From Vibrio brasiliensis LMG 20546 (lineage in GTDB: Bacteria; Pseudomonadota; Gammaproteobacteria; Enterobacterales; Vibrionaceae): 64,000 nt of DNA. Of the stretch, positions 8,397 through 18,038 are shown piece after piece. A program made the translations under genes and the position numbers. The stretch spans positions 1 to 64,000 of the forward strand of contig NZ_AEVS01000014.1 in NCBI RefSeq assembly GCF_000189255.1, given 5' to 3'. Below the pieces are notes generated by a model. That model made no database searches. It saw nothing but the letters and a program-made list of their open reading frames with translations, and was not told the origin of the DNA. How positions within the stretch are numbered: position 1 is the first letter of the stretch; the number at the start of each line of letters is the position of its first letter.

Positions 8397-9854
8397 ATGA
8401 ATAAAATAATAACATTAGTTTTTATCTTACTGCTTAGCAGTGGCGTGACCTACGCAGCGTCACAATCCGGAAAAGTGGTTAAGGTTCCACATCATAAATC
8501 GACTCACGTGACTCTGGCCGGCAAGGCAAAACGCGTATCCTTGGGTGATCCAGATGTACTGGATATTGTGATGCTTAAATCGGATGAGCTCTTTCTGATC
8601 GGTAAGAAGCTTGGCTCGACCAATCTGATGGCATGGGATAGTCGTGGGCAGCTTATAGAGTCGATCAATATTGAAGTTACCCACGATTTAAATAGCTTAA
8701 AAGCCAAGCTATTTGAGTTTTTACCTAATGAATCCATTGAAGTTCATAGTGCTCAGAACCGATTAATCTTGAGTGGGCAAATAAGTAATCAGGCCGCGAT
8801 GAACATTGCATTACGAGTTGCAGAGACCTATTCCGCAGGTCGTCAGGCCGACAAAGAAAACAAGTCTCTCAGCAAACAGGCTGAGAAAACCGGCGTGATT
8901 AATCTGATGACAATTGGTGGAGCTCAGCAGGTGATGCTGGAAGTCACCGTAGCAGAAGTTCAGCGTAGTTTAGTACGTAAGTTTGATGCCAACTTTGCTT
9001 TCTTCCAATCAAGCGGTTCCAAGTTTAAATGGGGGGGAACATCTACAGGGGCAACTGTTCCTGGTGCGACGCCTATTTTTGAAGCGCCTTCAACCGGTGA
9101 TTACGGGATTTTAGGCTCGTTTATTGACGGAAATACTCTGTTTACGTTTGCTCTTGATGTTGCTCGGCAGAATGGTACTGCGAAAGTGTTAGCAGAACCT
9201 AACCTGACGGCCTTAAGTGGTTCTAAGGCGGAATTTCTGGCTGGTGGTGAATTTCCAATTCCAGTGCCGGATGAAGATGGCATCACGATAGAGTACAAAG
9301 AATATGGTGTTGGTTTGAAATTTATCCCTACCGTACTAAGTGATAAAAAAATAAACCTCAATTTAGCGGTTGATGTCAGTGAGATAGCGAATAGCTCTTC
9401 ATTGACTCTCTCTCCAGGCAGCACAAATAGCACCTATATTATCCCGCCAATCACTCGTCGTAGTGCTTCTTCTACTCTCGAACTAGCTGATGGGCAAACC
9501 ATTGGTATTGCAGGCCTATTAAGTGAAAACGTCCGTGATGTGGCGAATGAAATGCCTGGTTTTAGTGATATCCCGATTTTAGGCCAGATGTTCAATAGTC
9601 AGGAGTATGTATCGGGTGAAACCGAGCTGGTTATCTTAGTGACCCCAAGACTTGCCCAGCCTATCGATCGCAATAAAGTGACATTACCAACAGACTCATT
9701 TGTTGAGCCGAATGACTTTGAATACTACTTATTAGGACGTGGGTCGTACCTAGCGCCAGCTAGTCAGGCGTCACAAGCTAAGCCAGTTGCTGAGCCAGAA
9801 TATGTCGACCGAAGTACGGGCGGCACCGAAGGCACATTTGGGCACAGTCTATAG
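8397..9854 (+). CDS. rcpA: Tad outer-membrane secretin RcpA/CpaC
   Basis: A 485-residue secretin. A signal peptide (MNKIITLVFILLLSSGVTYAA) is followed by the pilus-type N-terminal and BON-like region (GKAKRVSLGDPDVLDIVML). The C-terminal secretin domain carries ADGQTIGIAGLLSENVRDVA and MPGFSDIPILGQMF at about residues 362-400. It should form the outer-membrane channel through which the Flp pilus passes. Its place between rcpC and the small lipoprotein is the usual order, with the lipoprotein in the position of rcpB. Confidence 0.92.
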   Translation: MNKIITLVFILLLSSGVTYAASQSGKVVKVPHHKSTHVTLAGKAKRVSLGDPDVLDIVMLKSDELFLIGKKLGSTNLMAWDSRGQLIESINIEVTHDLNSLKAKLFEFLPNESIEVHSAQNRLILSGQISNQAAMNIALRVAETYSAGRQADKENKSLSKQAEKTGVINLMTIGGAQQVMLEVTVAEVQRSLVRKFDANFAFFQSSGSKFKWGGTSTGATVPGATPIFEAPSTGDYGILGSFIDGNTLFTFALDVARQNGTAKVLAEPNLTALSGSKAEFLAGGEFPIPVPDEDGITIEYKEYGVGLKFIPTVLSDKKINLNLAVDVSEIANSSSLTLSPGSTNSTYIIPPITRRSASSTLELADGQTIGIAGLLSENVRDVANEMPGFSDIPILGQMFNSQEYVSGETELVILVTPRLAQPIDRNKVTLPTDSFVEPNDFEYYLLGRGSYLAPASQASQAKPVAEPEYVDRSTGGTEGTFGHSL

Positions 9855-9863
9855 GGGATCAAT

Positions 9864-10130
9864 ATGAAAAACGTAATAACTATGATCACTGTCCTTTGTG
9901 TTTCTTTACTTATGCTCGGCTGTGCGAAAAACGCCAAGCGTCTGGGAAACCATGTGGCGATGGTAAAAGCTGAACAAACCTACAATCAAAATGCAACCCA
10001 AGAAAACTTGGGGGTCATTCCTTCTGGTAGTGGTGAACGAATGGAAGGTGCCTATCAAGTCTACACTGGTAAACAGAGTACTGATCTGGAAGGCACTGAT
10101 AGTCAGGTCTTGGAGGGGTTCGGTAATTAA
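9864..10130 (+). CDS. Small lipoprotein in the RcpB position
   Basis: An 88-residue lipoprotein with a type II signal peptide and lipobox LMLGC (lipidated Cys20). The mature part is polar and has no recognisable domain. AGGGGA precedes its start. In other Tad loci the gene after the secretin encodes RcpB or TadD-like lipoproteins that help secretin assembly; this one is much shorter than RcpB, so a pilotin-like role is only inferred from position and lipidation. Confidence 0.7.
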   Translation: MKNVITMITVLCVSLLMLGCAKNAKRLGNHVAMVKAEQTYNQNATQENLGVIPSGSGERMEGAYQVYTGKQSTDLEGTDSQVLEGFGN

Positions 10131-10148
10131 ACCCTAAGGATGGACGCA

Positions 10149-11384
10149 ATGAGATTGCCAACAAAGCAGATAGTGAGCTATCGGCGACAGAAAGGTTTGG
10201 TATTAGTCATGGTGACGGTAGCGATGCTTGCTTTGGTGGGCGTCGCTGCGTTAGCGATTGATGTCAGTCATGCGGTACTCAATAAAGCCAGGCTGCAAAA
10301 CAGTGTTGATGCAGCTGCTTTAGCTGCGGCAATTGTTATGGATAGTGAAGGGACTAACGCTGAAGCGACTACCGCAGCAAACACTACCTTGACCAATTTA
10401 GCGAGTGCAACAGGCAATTCTGAGATGGATTTTTCCAGTTCGACGGTCACCGTTCAGTACTCGAATGACCCTACTATTTTCCCACAAACCAGTGGTTACG
10501 ATGCGGATTTAGATACCTATGTACGCGTCACTGTAAGCGCCTATTCACTTGATAACTTTTTCGCTTATTTATTTGGGGTTGATAAGCAGTTGGTTTCGAG
10601 TGCAGTTGCCGGACCAAGTCCGGGGATTGATGTTGTTAACGTAGTACCTATGGCGGTGTGTGAAGGGGATTCCGGGACTGGTGGGTCGACAGGCTACGAT
10701 GCTGGAGAGCTTTATGCGCTGAAAATCGCAGACCAAAACCAAAGTGATATGGGATCGGGTAATTATCAGTTACTCGACTTTGGTTCAGGTGCAGATACCG
10801 TCAGACAGGCTCTGGCTGGTGGGTATGAAGGCAGTGTAGGTGTCGGTGATACGGTACTCACTAAACCTGGTAGTACGGTGGGTCCTGTTGGTCAGGGGCT
10901 TAATACTCGATTCGGCAATTATAGCGGTGGTGGCCTTAGTGCTACTGATTATCCGTCAGATATCTACGTTAGGGAACCTAATCAAAAGGCGACCTTAGAT
11001 AACAATGGAGATATCAAATATAACGATGCCAGTGCTGGTGGTCAGCCCTTTGGTTATGAGGAATACGAAGCGGAGCTACCAGATTGTTCTGGTGATCCCG
11101 ACTGCAGAATGGATTCTGGCGGTCAACATGACAGACGCATTCTGGTAGTCCCGATTGTTGACTGTAGTGGTGCTAGTGGCGGCACCAGCACGTTCACCGT
11201 TACCGCGCTAGGGTGTTTCTTTATGTTGCAACAAGCTCCGACATCCAATAGTGGCAAGGAGGCTGTATTTGGTGAGTTTATTTCAGATTGTACCGCCTCT
11301 GGAGGTAACCCCGGACAAGACTCAAGCAGCGACGGTCCTTATACCATAGTGCTGTATAAAGATCCTGGCGGGGAGGAGTCATGA
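10149..11384 (+). CDS. TadG-like pilus assembly protein
   Basis: A 411-residue exported protein. The N-terminal membrane helix GLVLVMVTVAMLALVGVAAL followed by DVSHAVLNKARLQNSVDAAA is the TadG-like N-terminal domain shared with other Tad pilus proteins. The rest is Gly/Ser/Asp-rich with several cysteines (for example PDCSGDPDC), probably disulfide-linked in the periplasm. ATG 10149 is preferred to ATG 10140, since AAGGA at 10136-10140 is then correctly spaced. No von Willebrand MIDAS motif was seen. It overlaps the tadE gene by 4 bp. Confidence 0.8.
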   Translation: MRLPTKQIVSYRRQKGLVLVMVTVAMLALVGVAALAIDVSHAVLNKARLQNSVDAAALAAAIVMDSEGTNAEATTAANTTLTNLASATGNSEMDFSSSTVTVQYSNDPTIFPQTSGYDADLDTYVRVTVSAYSLDNFFAYLFGVDKQLVSSAVAGPSPGIDVVNVVPMAVCEGDSGTGGSTGYDAGELYALKIADQNQSDMGSGNYQLLDFGSGADTVRQALAGGYEGSVGVGDTVLTKPGSTVGPVGQGLNTRFGNYSGGGLSATDYPSDIYVREPNQKATLDNNGDIKYNDASAGGQPFGYEEYEAELPDCSGDPDCRMDSGGQHDRRILVVPIVDCSGASGGTSTFTVTALGCFFMLQQAPTSNSGKEAVFGEFISDCTASGGNPGQDSSSDGPYTIVLYKDPGGEES

Positions 11385-11824
11385 TGGGCTGTTGTAAAAG
11401 CGTCAAGCGCGTAAAAGGGTTAGCTGCCGTTGAGATGCTGATTGCAGTACCAGTGTTAATGTTGATTCTAATGTCAATTGCTGAGTTTGGTAATGCTTTT
11501 GTCCAGTATACCAATATCAACAAGATGGCACAGAGTGGTATTCGTTATGCGACGGCAGGGGTAACAGGGACCTCCAGCTATGATCAGATCGCAGATGTTG
11601 ATGAAATAAAAAATATGGTGGTGTATGGCAAAACTACTGCTGGAGAAGGGGCAACGGCTCTGATGAGTGGTATTGACACTTCAGACGTCTCCATCGTGCA
11701 TGAAAACGGCTACGTGACAGTTACGATTAATCATACGTACGTTCCCGTTATCACTGAGTTCAGCTCGACAATTAATTTTGCTGTACCGCTGAACGCGTCT
11801 GCCATGATGAGGACAGCGCCATGA
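11381..11824 (+). CDS. tadE: TadE-like pseudopilin
   Basis: A 147-residue protein. The prepilin-like segment KG-LAAVEMLIAVPVLMLILM has Gly13 before the cleavage site and Glu at +5, and runs straight into a membrane helix. TadE and TadF are pseudopilins processed by TadV and needed for pilus production in Aggregatibacter. It overlaps both neighbours by 4 bp, so the tadG-like, tadE and tadF genes are probably translated as a coupled set. Confidence 0.85.
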   Translation: MMGCCKSVKRVKGLAAVEMLIAVPVLMLILMSIAEFGNAFVQYTNINKMAQSGIRYATAGVTGTSSYDQIADVDEIKNMVVYGKTTAGEGATALMSGIDTSDVSIVHENGYVTVTINHTYVPVITEFSSTINFAVPLNASAMMRTAP

Positions 11825-12306
11825 GAAACCAGCAAGGATTGTCGATTATCGAGTTTACTCTTGTCTCGACGACACTATTACTGGTCATATTTGCGGTAAT
11901 AGAAGTTGGGCGCTATGTCTACTCATTGCAGATGATCAATGATATGACCCGTGTCGCTGCGAGACTGGCTGTGGTGTGCAAGGTGGAAGATCAGGGGGAT
12001 ATCCCGGCGCTGGCTATAGCAAACGGAGCACCAGATGGGTTTACCGCCAATAACCTAACAATTGAATATCTCGACGCTTCAGGAGATGTCATTCAGGGAA
12101 CTCTGACAGATGATGCAATCTTTCCTACAATAGAATATGTAAGGGCAAAAGTTGTTGATTTTGAATACCAATTTACTGGTTTGCTTAGCTTTATCAATTT
12201 AGCGGGTGGGATTACCGTCCCGGAGTTTGAGACTACGAGGCCAAGAGAGAATTTAGGTCACCACAGAGAGACCCCAACTAATGCACAAAATAGCACGGAT
12301 TGCTAG
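11821..12306 (+). CDS. tadF: TadF-like pseudopilin
   Basis: A 161-residue protein with a very short leader: MRNQQG-LSIIEFTLVSTTLLL, cleavage after Gly6 and Glu at +5. A single N-terminal helix is followed by a periplasmic domain. It overlaps tadE by 4 bp and ends 9 bp before tadZ. Assignment as TadF rather than a second TadE rests on gene order. Confidence 0.8.
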   Translation: MRNQQGLSIIEFTLVSTTLLLVIFAVIEVGRYVYSLQMINDMTRVAARLAVVCKVEDQGDIPALAIANGAPDGFTANNLTIEYLDASGDVIQGTLTDDAIFPTIEYVRAKVVDFEYQFTGLLSFINLAGGITVPEFETTRPRENLGHHRETPTNAQNSTDC

Positions 12307-12315
12307 GAGAGATAT

Positions 12316-13539
12316 ATGGGAGAAGCAGTGAAGCTGACGACCAATGAAGACCAGCCGATAAGATTAAAAACAAACTTAACTGTTTGGGTATTTTATTTAT
12401 CTGATGCATTTCACCTTCATATCAGTCATGAACTGTCTAAGTGTCATAGCGTTAGCTTTGAAATGATCTCATTTCACGGGCTAGTGGTTGGAAACCTCGC
12501 TCATTTTTCTCCACCCGATCTAATTTTCGTGGAGACTGGGCCTAATTGGGCACAGAAAATCGTTGAGCTTCAACAGTATGAGAACCCAGACCATTCTGAC
12601 TCAGGACATGAAGCATCCTTGATCGTGTTTGGTAATGAAAACGACAACGGGGCACTAAAAATAGCCTTACGTATTGGAGCGGCGGATTTCATTTCTGACA
12701 AGGCGACATTAAGTGAGCTCATTCCGATGCTTAGAAATGTCGCTGAAGAAAAAGTCGCCAGTAGAAACCTTGGTGAATTGTTGGTTTTTATGAATACCAA
12801 GGGTGGTGCTGGTGCATCAATGCTGGCACTCAATACAGCGATAACCATCGCCAAGCAAAAGCCAGATGAGGTTCTTTTTGTTGATCTGGATATTCAGTTT
12901 GGTGTGATTGAAGACTACCTCAATGTTACCTGTACCTATGGTCTGACGGATGCAATAGCCAATATTTCCGATCTCGATGAAGTCTCTCTGGGAGGCTTGG
13001 TAACGAAGCATGAATCAGGCTTACATACCATTGGCTTTAAGCGCGAAAATAGTCACGAAAACTTCGAGAAAGCCAGTCAGCTCAACAAGTTAATCCCCAT
13101 TCTGCGTGAGCGTTATCCCTACATTGTTATTGACCTGTCCCGTGGGCTGGATCGTATGTTCGGTTCTGTTATTTCGCCTGCAACCAAGCTGTTTTTAGTG
13201 ACGCAACAGAATTTAGTGGCGATCAAAAACACCACTCAGATTATTAAAGTACTTACCTTTGAGTTCGGTGTTTCTAGAGAGCAGATGGAGATTGTCGTCA
13301 ACCGCTACGAGAAGCGACAGTCGATTAAGTTAAAGGATATTCAGGAAACAATTGGTGGAATGAAAATTCACACCATTCCAAATGAATTCAAGGTGGCAAT
13401 TGAAAGTGCCAACTTAGGCAGACCTTTTATTCAGTCCAAGAAAAGTAGCGCAATCTCTAAGTCAGTTACGAAATTAGCACACTCTTTAGTTCCGGAGCAG
13501 GAGAGTGAAAAAGGTTGGTTTAAGAAAATGTTCTCCTAA
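12316..13539 (+). CDS. tadZ: Pilus localisation ATPase TadZ/CpaE
   Basis: A 407-residue cytoplasmic protein. Residues 20-145 resemble a receiver-like domain, and a ParA/MinD-type domain follows. The deviant Walker motif is KGGAGAS at 162-168: the first lysine is kept, while the usual second lysine is replaced by Ala, as in other CpaE/TadZ proteins. FVDLDIQFG follows near 188. In the family it places the pilus machine at the pole or another site. It sits directly upstream of the TadA motor ATPase. Confidence 0.88.
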   Translation: MGEAVKLTTNEDQPIRLKTNLTVWVFYLSDAFHLHISHELSKCHSVSFEMISFHGLVVGNLAHFSPPDLIFVETGPNWAQKIVELQQYENPDHSDSGHEASLIVFGNENDNGALKIALRIGAADFISDKATLSELIPMLRNVAEEKVASRNLGELLVFMNTKGGAGASMLALNTAITIAKQKPDEVLFVDLDIQFGVIEDYLNVTCTYGLTDAIANISDLDEVSLGGLVTKHESGLHTIGFKRENSHENFEKASQLNKLIPILRERYPYIVIDLSRGLDRMFGSVISPATKLFLVTQQNLVAIKNTTQIIKVLTFEFGVSREQMEIVVNRYEKRQSIKLKDIQETIGGMKIHTIPNEFKVAIESANLGRPFIQSKKSSAISKSVTKLAHSLVPEQESEKGWFKKMFS

Positions 13540-13566
13540 CAAATTTGATAATAACAAGGGGCCAAA

Positions 13567-15054
13567 ATGTTCTTTAAAAGGAAAAACATAAACCCGGAAC
13601 TACAGAAAAAAGTGGTTGAGGCGGAAGACAGGCAAATCCAAGAGGCTGCTTCTGCACAACCCGTGGCAATTAATACCAATGAGGCACCAGAAGCAGAGGT
13701 CCAGGCATCGCCTGATTCTTTTCAGGAACGAAAACGTCGTGAAGCTGAGGCCAGAGACCACGCGGTAGAAGAAGAAAAGAAACAACTCGAATTAGAGCTA
13801 TCTGTTAAGCACTATTATCACCAGATGCTGCTTGAGACACTCGATCTCGGCCTACTCGCCAGTTTAGAAAAAGAGCGGGCTAAAACAGAGCTGCATGATG
13901 CAATTATCCAACTGATGGCTGATGACCAAACTCATGCTCTGAGTGCAGAAGGCCGTAAGCGAGTTATTCAGCAGATTGAGGATGAGGTGTTCGGTTTGGG
14001 CCCCCTTGAGCCGCTACTCAAAGATGCCACCGTTTCAGATATCTTGGTCAATGGCCCCAAACACGTCTTCGTTGAGCGACGAGGTAAGCTGGAGCTCACC
14101 CCATATACGTTTCTTGATGAGCGTCATCTGCGCAACATCATAGATCGAGTAGTCAGCCAGGTAGGCCGTCGAATCGATGAAGCCTCACCTATGGTTGATG
14201 CGCGTTTAGCTGATGGTTCGCGTGTCAATGCCATTATTCCTCCGTTAGCTCTTGATGGTTCTTCTGTTTCAATTCGTCGCTTTGCGGTTGAGAAGTTGAA
14301 TATGGATAACCTACTTAACTTTAATTCCCTCTCTCCTGAAATGGCTAAGTTTGTTGAAGCGGCGGTACGCGGAGCGATGAACGTTCTGATTTCAGGCGGT
14401 ACTGGTTCAGGCAAAACCACTACCCTGAATATCTTCTCAAACTTTATTCCTTCTGATGACCGAATCGTGACGATAGAAGACTCGGCGGAGCTTCAATTGC
14501 AACAACCTCATGTCGTTCGCTTGGAAACACGTCCGGCAAACTTAGAAGGGAAGGGGGAAATAACTCAGCGGGACTTAGTAAAAAACTCGCTGCGTATGCG
14601 CCCTGACAGAATTGTGCTTGGTGAGGTTCGTGGGGCTGAAGCGGTTGATATGCTTGCGGCGATGAACACGGGTCACGATGGGTCACTAGCGACAATACAC
14701 GCCAACACACCTCGTGATGCTCTATCTAGGGTTGAAAACATGTTCGCAATGGCGGGCTGGAACATGACCGCAAAAAACTTACGCTCGCAAATTGCATCAG
14801 CGATTCATCTGGTAGTTCAGATGGAGCGTCAGGAAGATGGTAAACGTCGCATGGTGAGTATTTGCGAGATAAATGGCATGGAAGGGGAAATCATTACTAT
14901 GTCTGAAATATTTAAATTTCAACGAAAAGGCATGGATGAAGAGGGCAATGTAAGAGGGCACTTTACTGCAACAGGGGTTGTGCCTCAATGTCACGATCAG
15001 TTGTCGAAAAAAGGGCTCCATCTTCCTTTCGAAATCTTTAACGAGTCACACTAA
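13567..15054 (+). CDS. tadA: Tad secretion/pilus motor ATPase TadA/CpaF
   Basis: A 495-residue hexameric ATPase of the type II/IV secretion superfamily. Walker A GGTGSGKT is at 277-284, the Asp box IVTIEDSAELQL at 300-311, the Walker B region RIVLGEVRGAEA at 348-359, and the His box GHDGSLATIHAN at 369-380. The first 75 residues are charged and low in complexity. It should energise pilus extension, and probably retraction, at the inner membrane with TadB and TadC, which follow. Confidence 0.95.
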   Translation: MFFKRKNINPELQKKVVEAEDRQIQEAASAQPVAINTNEAPEAEVQASPDSFQERKRREAEARDHAVEEEKKQLELELSVKHYYHQMLLETLDLGLLASLEKERAKTELHDAIIQLMADDQTHALSAEGRKRVIQQIEDEVFGLGPLEPLLKDATVSDILVNGPKHVFVERRGKLELTPYTFLDERHLRNIIDRVVSQVGRRIDEASPMVDARLADGSRVNAIIPPLALDGSSVSIRRFAVEKLNMDNLLNFNSLSPEMAKFVEAAVRGAMNVLISGGTGSGKTTTLNIFSNFIPSDDRIVTIEDSAELQLQQPHVVRLETRPANLEGKGEITQRDLVKNSLRMRPDRIVLGEVRGAEAVDMLAAMNTGHDGSLATIHANTPRDALSRVENMFAMAGWNMTAKNLRSQIASAIHLVVQMERQEDGKRRMVSICEINGMEGEIITMSEIFKFQRKGMDEEGNVRGHFTATGVVPQCHDQLSKKGLHLPFEIFNESH

Positions 15055-15066
15055 AAAGGGGGCGTT

Positions 15067-16035
15067 ATGCAGCAGGATGCGACACTCTTTTTTGTTTTAC
15101 TTTTCTTCGCTGTGGTGTTTATTTCGCAGGCGCTGATTCTTCCAGCTGCGGGCAGTAAAGCAAAACACAAAGAGCTATCAGAGCGATTAAAGGAGTCCCA
15201 GTCTAAATTAGATGAAGAGGCAAGGTCACTGCTACAAGAGCATTACCTCAAGAGCCTTACACCATGGGATCGAAGATTAGTAAAAATTGAAGCGTTATCA
15301 TCACTAAAGAAAATGATAGAGCTATCGGGTTATGACTGGAGTTTAACTCAGACTCTAATGATTACTTCATTTGCCTCTGTTTGTGGTTTTTTTATCGCCT
15401 TACTTATTGGTCAGCCTATTTATGTTGGCATTGCCGCAATCGTGGCAGTGTGGGTATGTCTCTATTTTTGGTTAGGGAAAAAAATCTCCGACCGTTTAGC
15501 CGCGTTTGAAGAGCAGTTACCTGAAGCTCTGGATATTATGCGACGTATGCTGCAGGCGGGTCAGCCAGTAACTCAAGCCTTCAATGAAGTAGGTGTTGAA
15601 ATGCCAGCCCCAATCGGAATTGAGTTTAAAAACACCTTTAACTTGCTCAATTATGGTTACGATATGCGGATGGCGATTATGCAGATGGCTGAGCGTACAC
15701 CGACCGTGTCGATGCTGGCCTTTTCCAGCGCGGTGTTATTGCAGAAAGAGACTGGTGGTAACTTATCGGAAAACTTAGAGAAGGTTTCAAGAGTGCTTCG
15801 CGCGCGCTTTAAACTGCAAAGGAAAATCAAGACGCTATCTGCGGAAAGCCGATTGTCAGCATGGATCTTAGTGCTTTCACCCTTTGTTCTTTTTATCTTT
15901 CTTAGCGTTATCAACCCTGGCTATGTAGAGCCTCTCTATACTGATCCGAGAGGTATGAAGCTAGTGAGTGGCGGTGTTGTCAGCCTGTTCTTTGGCTCGC
16001 TGTGGATCAGAAAAATCATTAACTTCGAGGTGTGA
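15067..16035 (+). CDS. tadB: Tad inner-membrane platform protein TadB
   Basis: A 322-residue GspF-like membrane protein. An N-terminal helix, paired helices near residues 95-135 and C-terminal helices surround the T2SSF domain, with FEEQLPEALDIMRRMLQAGQ at about 145-165 and GGNLSENLEKVSRVLRAR following. With TadC it forms the platform contacted by the TadA ATPase. Start at ATG 15067, after an AAAGGGGG ribosome site; the gene ends one base before tadC. Confidence 0.9.
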   Translation: MQQDATLFFVLLFFAVVFISQALILPAAGSKAKHKELSERLKESQSKLDEEARSLLQEHYLKSLTPWDRRLVKIEALSSLKKMIELSGYDWSLTQTLMITSFASVCGFFIALLIGQPIYVGIAAIVAVWVCLYFWLGKKISDRLAAFEEQLPEALDIMRRMLQAGQPVTQAFNEVGVEMPAPIGIEFKNTFNLLNYGYDMRMAIMQMAERTPTVSMLAFSSAVLLQKETGGNLSENLEKVSRVLRARFKLQRKIKTLSAESRLSAWILVLSPFVLFIFLSVINPGYVEPLYTDPRGMKLVSGGVVSLFFGSLWIRKIINFEV

Positions 16036-16036
16036 T

Positions 16037-16978
16037 ATGGACTCCATACTTGCATTCTTCGCCTCTTTTAACCTTGATGAGCAGACTGTATTTCTCGGTT
16101 TGATCCTACTGGCGACGGTTCTGATTATATTTACTCTATCTCTGTTACTTGTTGGTTCCAAATCACCAATAAAAGCGAAACTGTCGCAATTAAAAAGCGC
16201 TAATGGGACAGAAAAGCACAAGACTAAACGTCTGGAAAATACGTTAGAGTCGCTGGCGCCAGCAATGCAGCCCTCAAACTCAAAAGAGAGTGAAAGTATC
16301 CGTGAAAAGCTGATGCATGCTGGTTACTTAGATGCCAATGCCCTTACCGTGTTCTACGCGCTTAAAGGGATGTCGACTGTGATTGGTCTGCTTATGGCCG
16401 CTGGATTCTTTTTCTTTGCGCCTGATATGTCGATGCGCAATCTTGCTATGGTTGTCAGTGTTGCTGTGGGTTTATATGGTCCTAACGTTGTGCTGGGATT
16501 CATGGTTGATAAGAGACAGTCGAAAATTCGTGGCGGTATCCCTGATGCTTTGGATTTGCTGGTGGTGTGTACAGAATCCGGCCTTGGTTTTAATGCGGCA
16601 TTACGACGAGTGGCAGATGAGTTGACCATCTCACATCCCGAATTTGCCGACGAACTGGATACCGTTTGTGTCAAAGTCAACGCGGGTGTTGAAATGTCTG
16701 ATGCGTTTAATGATTTGATCCAACGTACCGGCCTGAAAGAGATTGCAGGTTTGGTGACCATGCTCGCCCATGCCTCAAAGATTGGTGGTAGCTTGTCACA
16801 AACACTGCGTGAATACACTGAAGATTATCGAGACAAACGTAACCAAGAAATCGAAGAAGTAGCGGCTAAGATCCCAACAAAAATGATCTTTCCACTGTTG
16901 ATCTTTATTTGGCCTTGCTTCTTTATCGTCGCAATTGGTCCGTCAATGCTGCTCTTCACTGCGACCATGGGAAAATAA
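16037..16978 (+). CDS. tadC: Tad inner-membrane platform protein TadC
   Basis: A 313-residue GspF-like protein. The T2SSF domain includes GIPDALDLLVVCTESGLGFN and KIGGSLSQTLREYTEDYRDKR, followed by terminal membrane helices. The start is taken as ATG 16037 (MDSILAFFAS), just after the TadB stop and with GAGGTG upstream; a longer reading back to 15968 would overlap tadB by 68 bp and has no support. Confidence 0.9.
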   Translation: MDSILAFFASFNLDEQTVFLGLILLATVLIIFTLSLLLVGSKSPIKAKLSQLKSANGTEKHKTKRLENTLESLAPAMQPSNSKESESIREKLMHAGYLDANALTVFYALKGMSTVIGLLMAAGFFFFAPDMSMRNLAMVVSVAVGLYGPNVVLGFMVDKRQSKIRGGIPDALDLLVVCTESGLGFNAALRRVADELTISHPEFADELDTVCVKVNAGVEMSDAFNDLIQRTGLKEIAGLVTMLAHASKIGGSLSQTLREYTEDYRDKRNQEIEEVAAKIPTKMIFPLLIFIWPCFFIVAIGPSMLLFTATMGK

Positions 16979-16987
16979 GGACGGACT

Positions 16988-17992
16988 ATGAAAGGAATTC
17001 AACTGACAGTATTGGCTCTATCGGCGTTATTGCTTACCGCTTGTGCATCTAAAGACGATAGCTTAGATACTTCCCTTTATGATGGTAAACCTATTGACTC
17101 GCTATCATCTGAAGAGCCTCCAAAAACAGAGAAAGAAGCCATCACTCGTGGTGATACGGCGCTGAGTGTCGGCAATACTGATTTAGCTCTGTATGAATAT
17201 ATTCGTTCGCTGGCATTTGAAAATGGTCAATATCGGGACCGTTCGCTGTTTAATATTGGGCGAATTCACCAGTCGCGTGGCAATCTGGCTTTGGCGGAGA
17301 AGGCTTATCTTATCGCTATCGAGGAGAACCCAAACAACATAAAAGTATTGGAGCAACTCGGTATTCTTTACAGTCGCAATGGTGATATTGAACAGGGCAC
17401 CAGCTACTTTATGCGCGCAGTCAATGCCGATCAGATTCGATTTAATAATAACAAAACCCTGAGCAACAACGATCTGACCACCGTCGAGTCAGTGGCTAAG
17501 TTGCAGGTTGACAAGCACTCGCCGGAATATGCCTTGATGGGGCTTGGTGTTGTGGCGGATCTGAACAAGGATCATGAACTGGCGCAAGCCTTTTACAAGC
17601 AGGCGCTAAGCATTGATCCTGACTCAGTCAAGACATTGACCAACGTCGGCTATTCTTTCTATATGGCGGGGGATTATCGTAAAGCTCAGCGTTTTATTTT
17701 GCAGGCCCTTGATAAGGATCCTGAAAATGGCAAAGCACTCAACAACCTGGCGCTGATCTATCTCGCTAAAGGAGAGATAAATCGAGCACTGAATGTCTTT
17801 TCACAACATATGACCAAGCCTGAAGCGTTAAACAACGTAGGTTATTTCCTCACTCTGCAAGGTAAACCGGAAAAAGCGATCCCATATCTACAGCAGGCAA
17901 TTGATTCACGACCGACCTACTACAAAGTGGCAAACGAGAACCTGGAGCGAGCGTTAGCTATGGTCAGAGAAGAGAAGGCATCGGATGAATAG
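16988..17992 (+). CDS. tadD: TadD-like TPR lipoprotein
   Basis: A 334-residue lipoprotein. The signal peptide ends in LLLTAC, with lipidated Cys19. At least five tetratricopeptide-like repeats follow (for example AEKAYLIAIEENPNNIKVLE and AQAFYKQALSIDPDSVKTLT). TadD proteins are thought to act as pilotins that help secretin or pilus assembly. It is the last gene of the operon; a strong terminator begins two bases after the stop. Confidence 0.87.
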   Translation: MKGIQLTVLALSALLLTACASKDDSLDTSLYDGKPIDSLSSEEPPKTEKEAITRGDTALSVGNTDLALYEYIRSLAFENGQYRDRSLFNIGRIHQSRGNLALAEKAYLIAIEENPNNIKVLEQLGILYSRNGDIEQGTSYFMRAVNADQIRFNNNKTLSNNDLTTVESVAKLQVDKHSPEYALMGLGVVADLNKDHELAQAFYKQALSIDPDSVKTLTNVGYSFYMAGDYRKAQRFILQALDKDPENGKALNNLALIYLAKGEINRALNVFSQHMTKPEALNNVGYFLTLQGKPEKAIPYLQQAIDSRPTYYKVANENLERALAMVREEKASDE

Positions 17993-17993
17993 G

Positions 17994-18020
17994 AAAAAGG
18001 AGAGCAAAGCTCTCCTTTTT
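17994..18020. terminator. Bidirectional Rho-independent terminator
   Basis: A 12-bp perfect stem (AAAAAGGAGAGC / GCTCTCCTTTTT) with an AAA loop. T-rich runs arise on both strands, so it ends both the tad operon and the converging chromate-transporter gene. The stem core is nearly the same as that of the terminator at 2253-2278. Confidence 0.92.
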
Positions 18021-18038
18021 TATTGTCTCGAAACTGGA

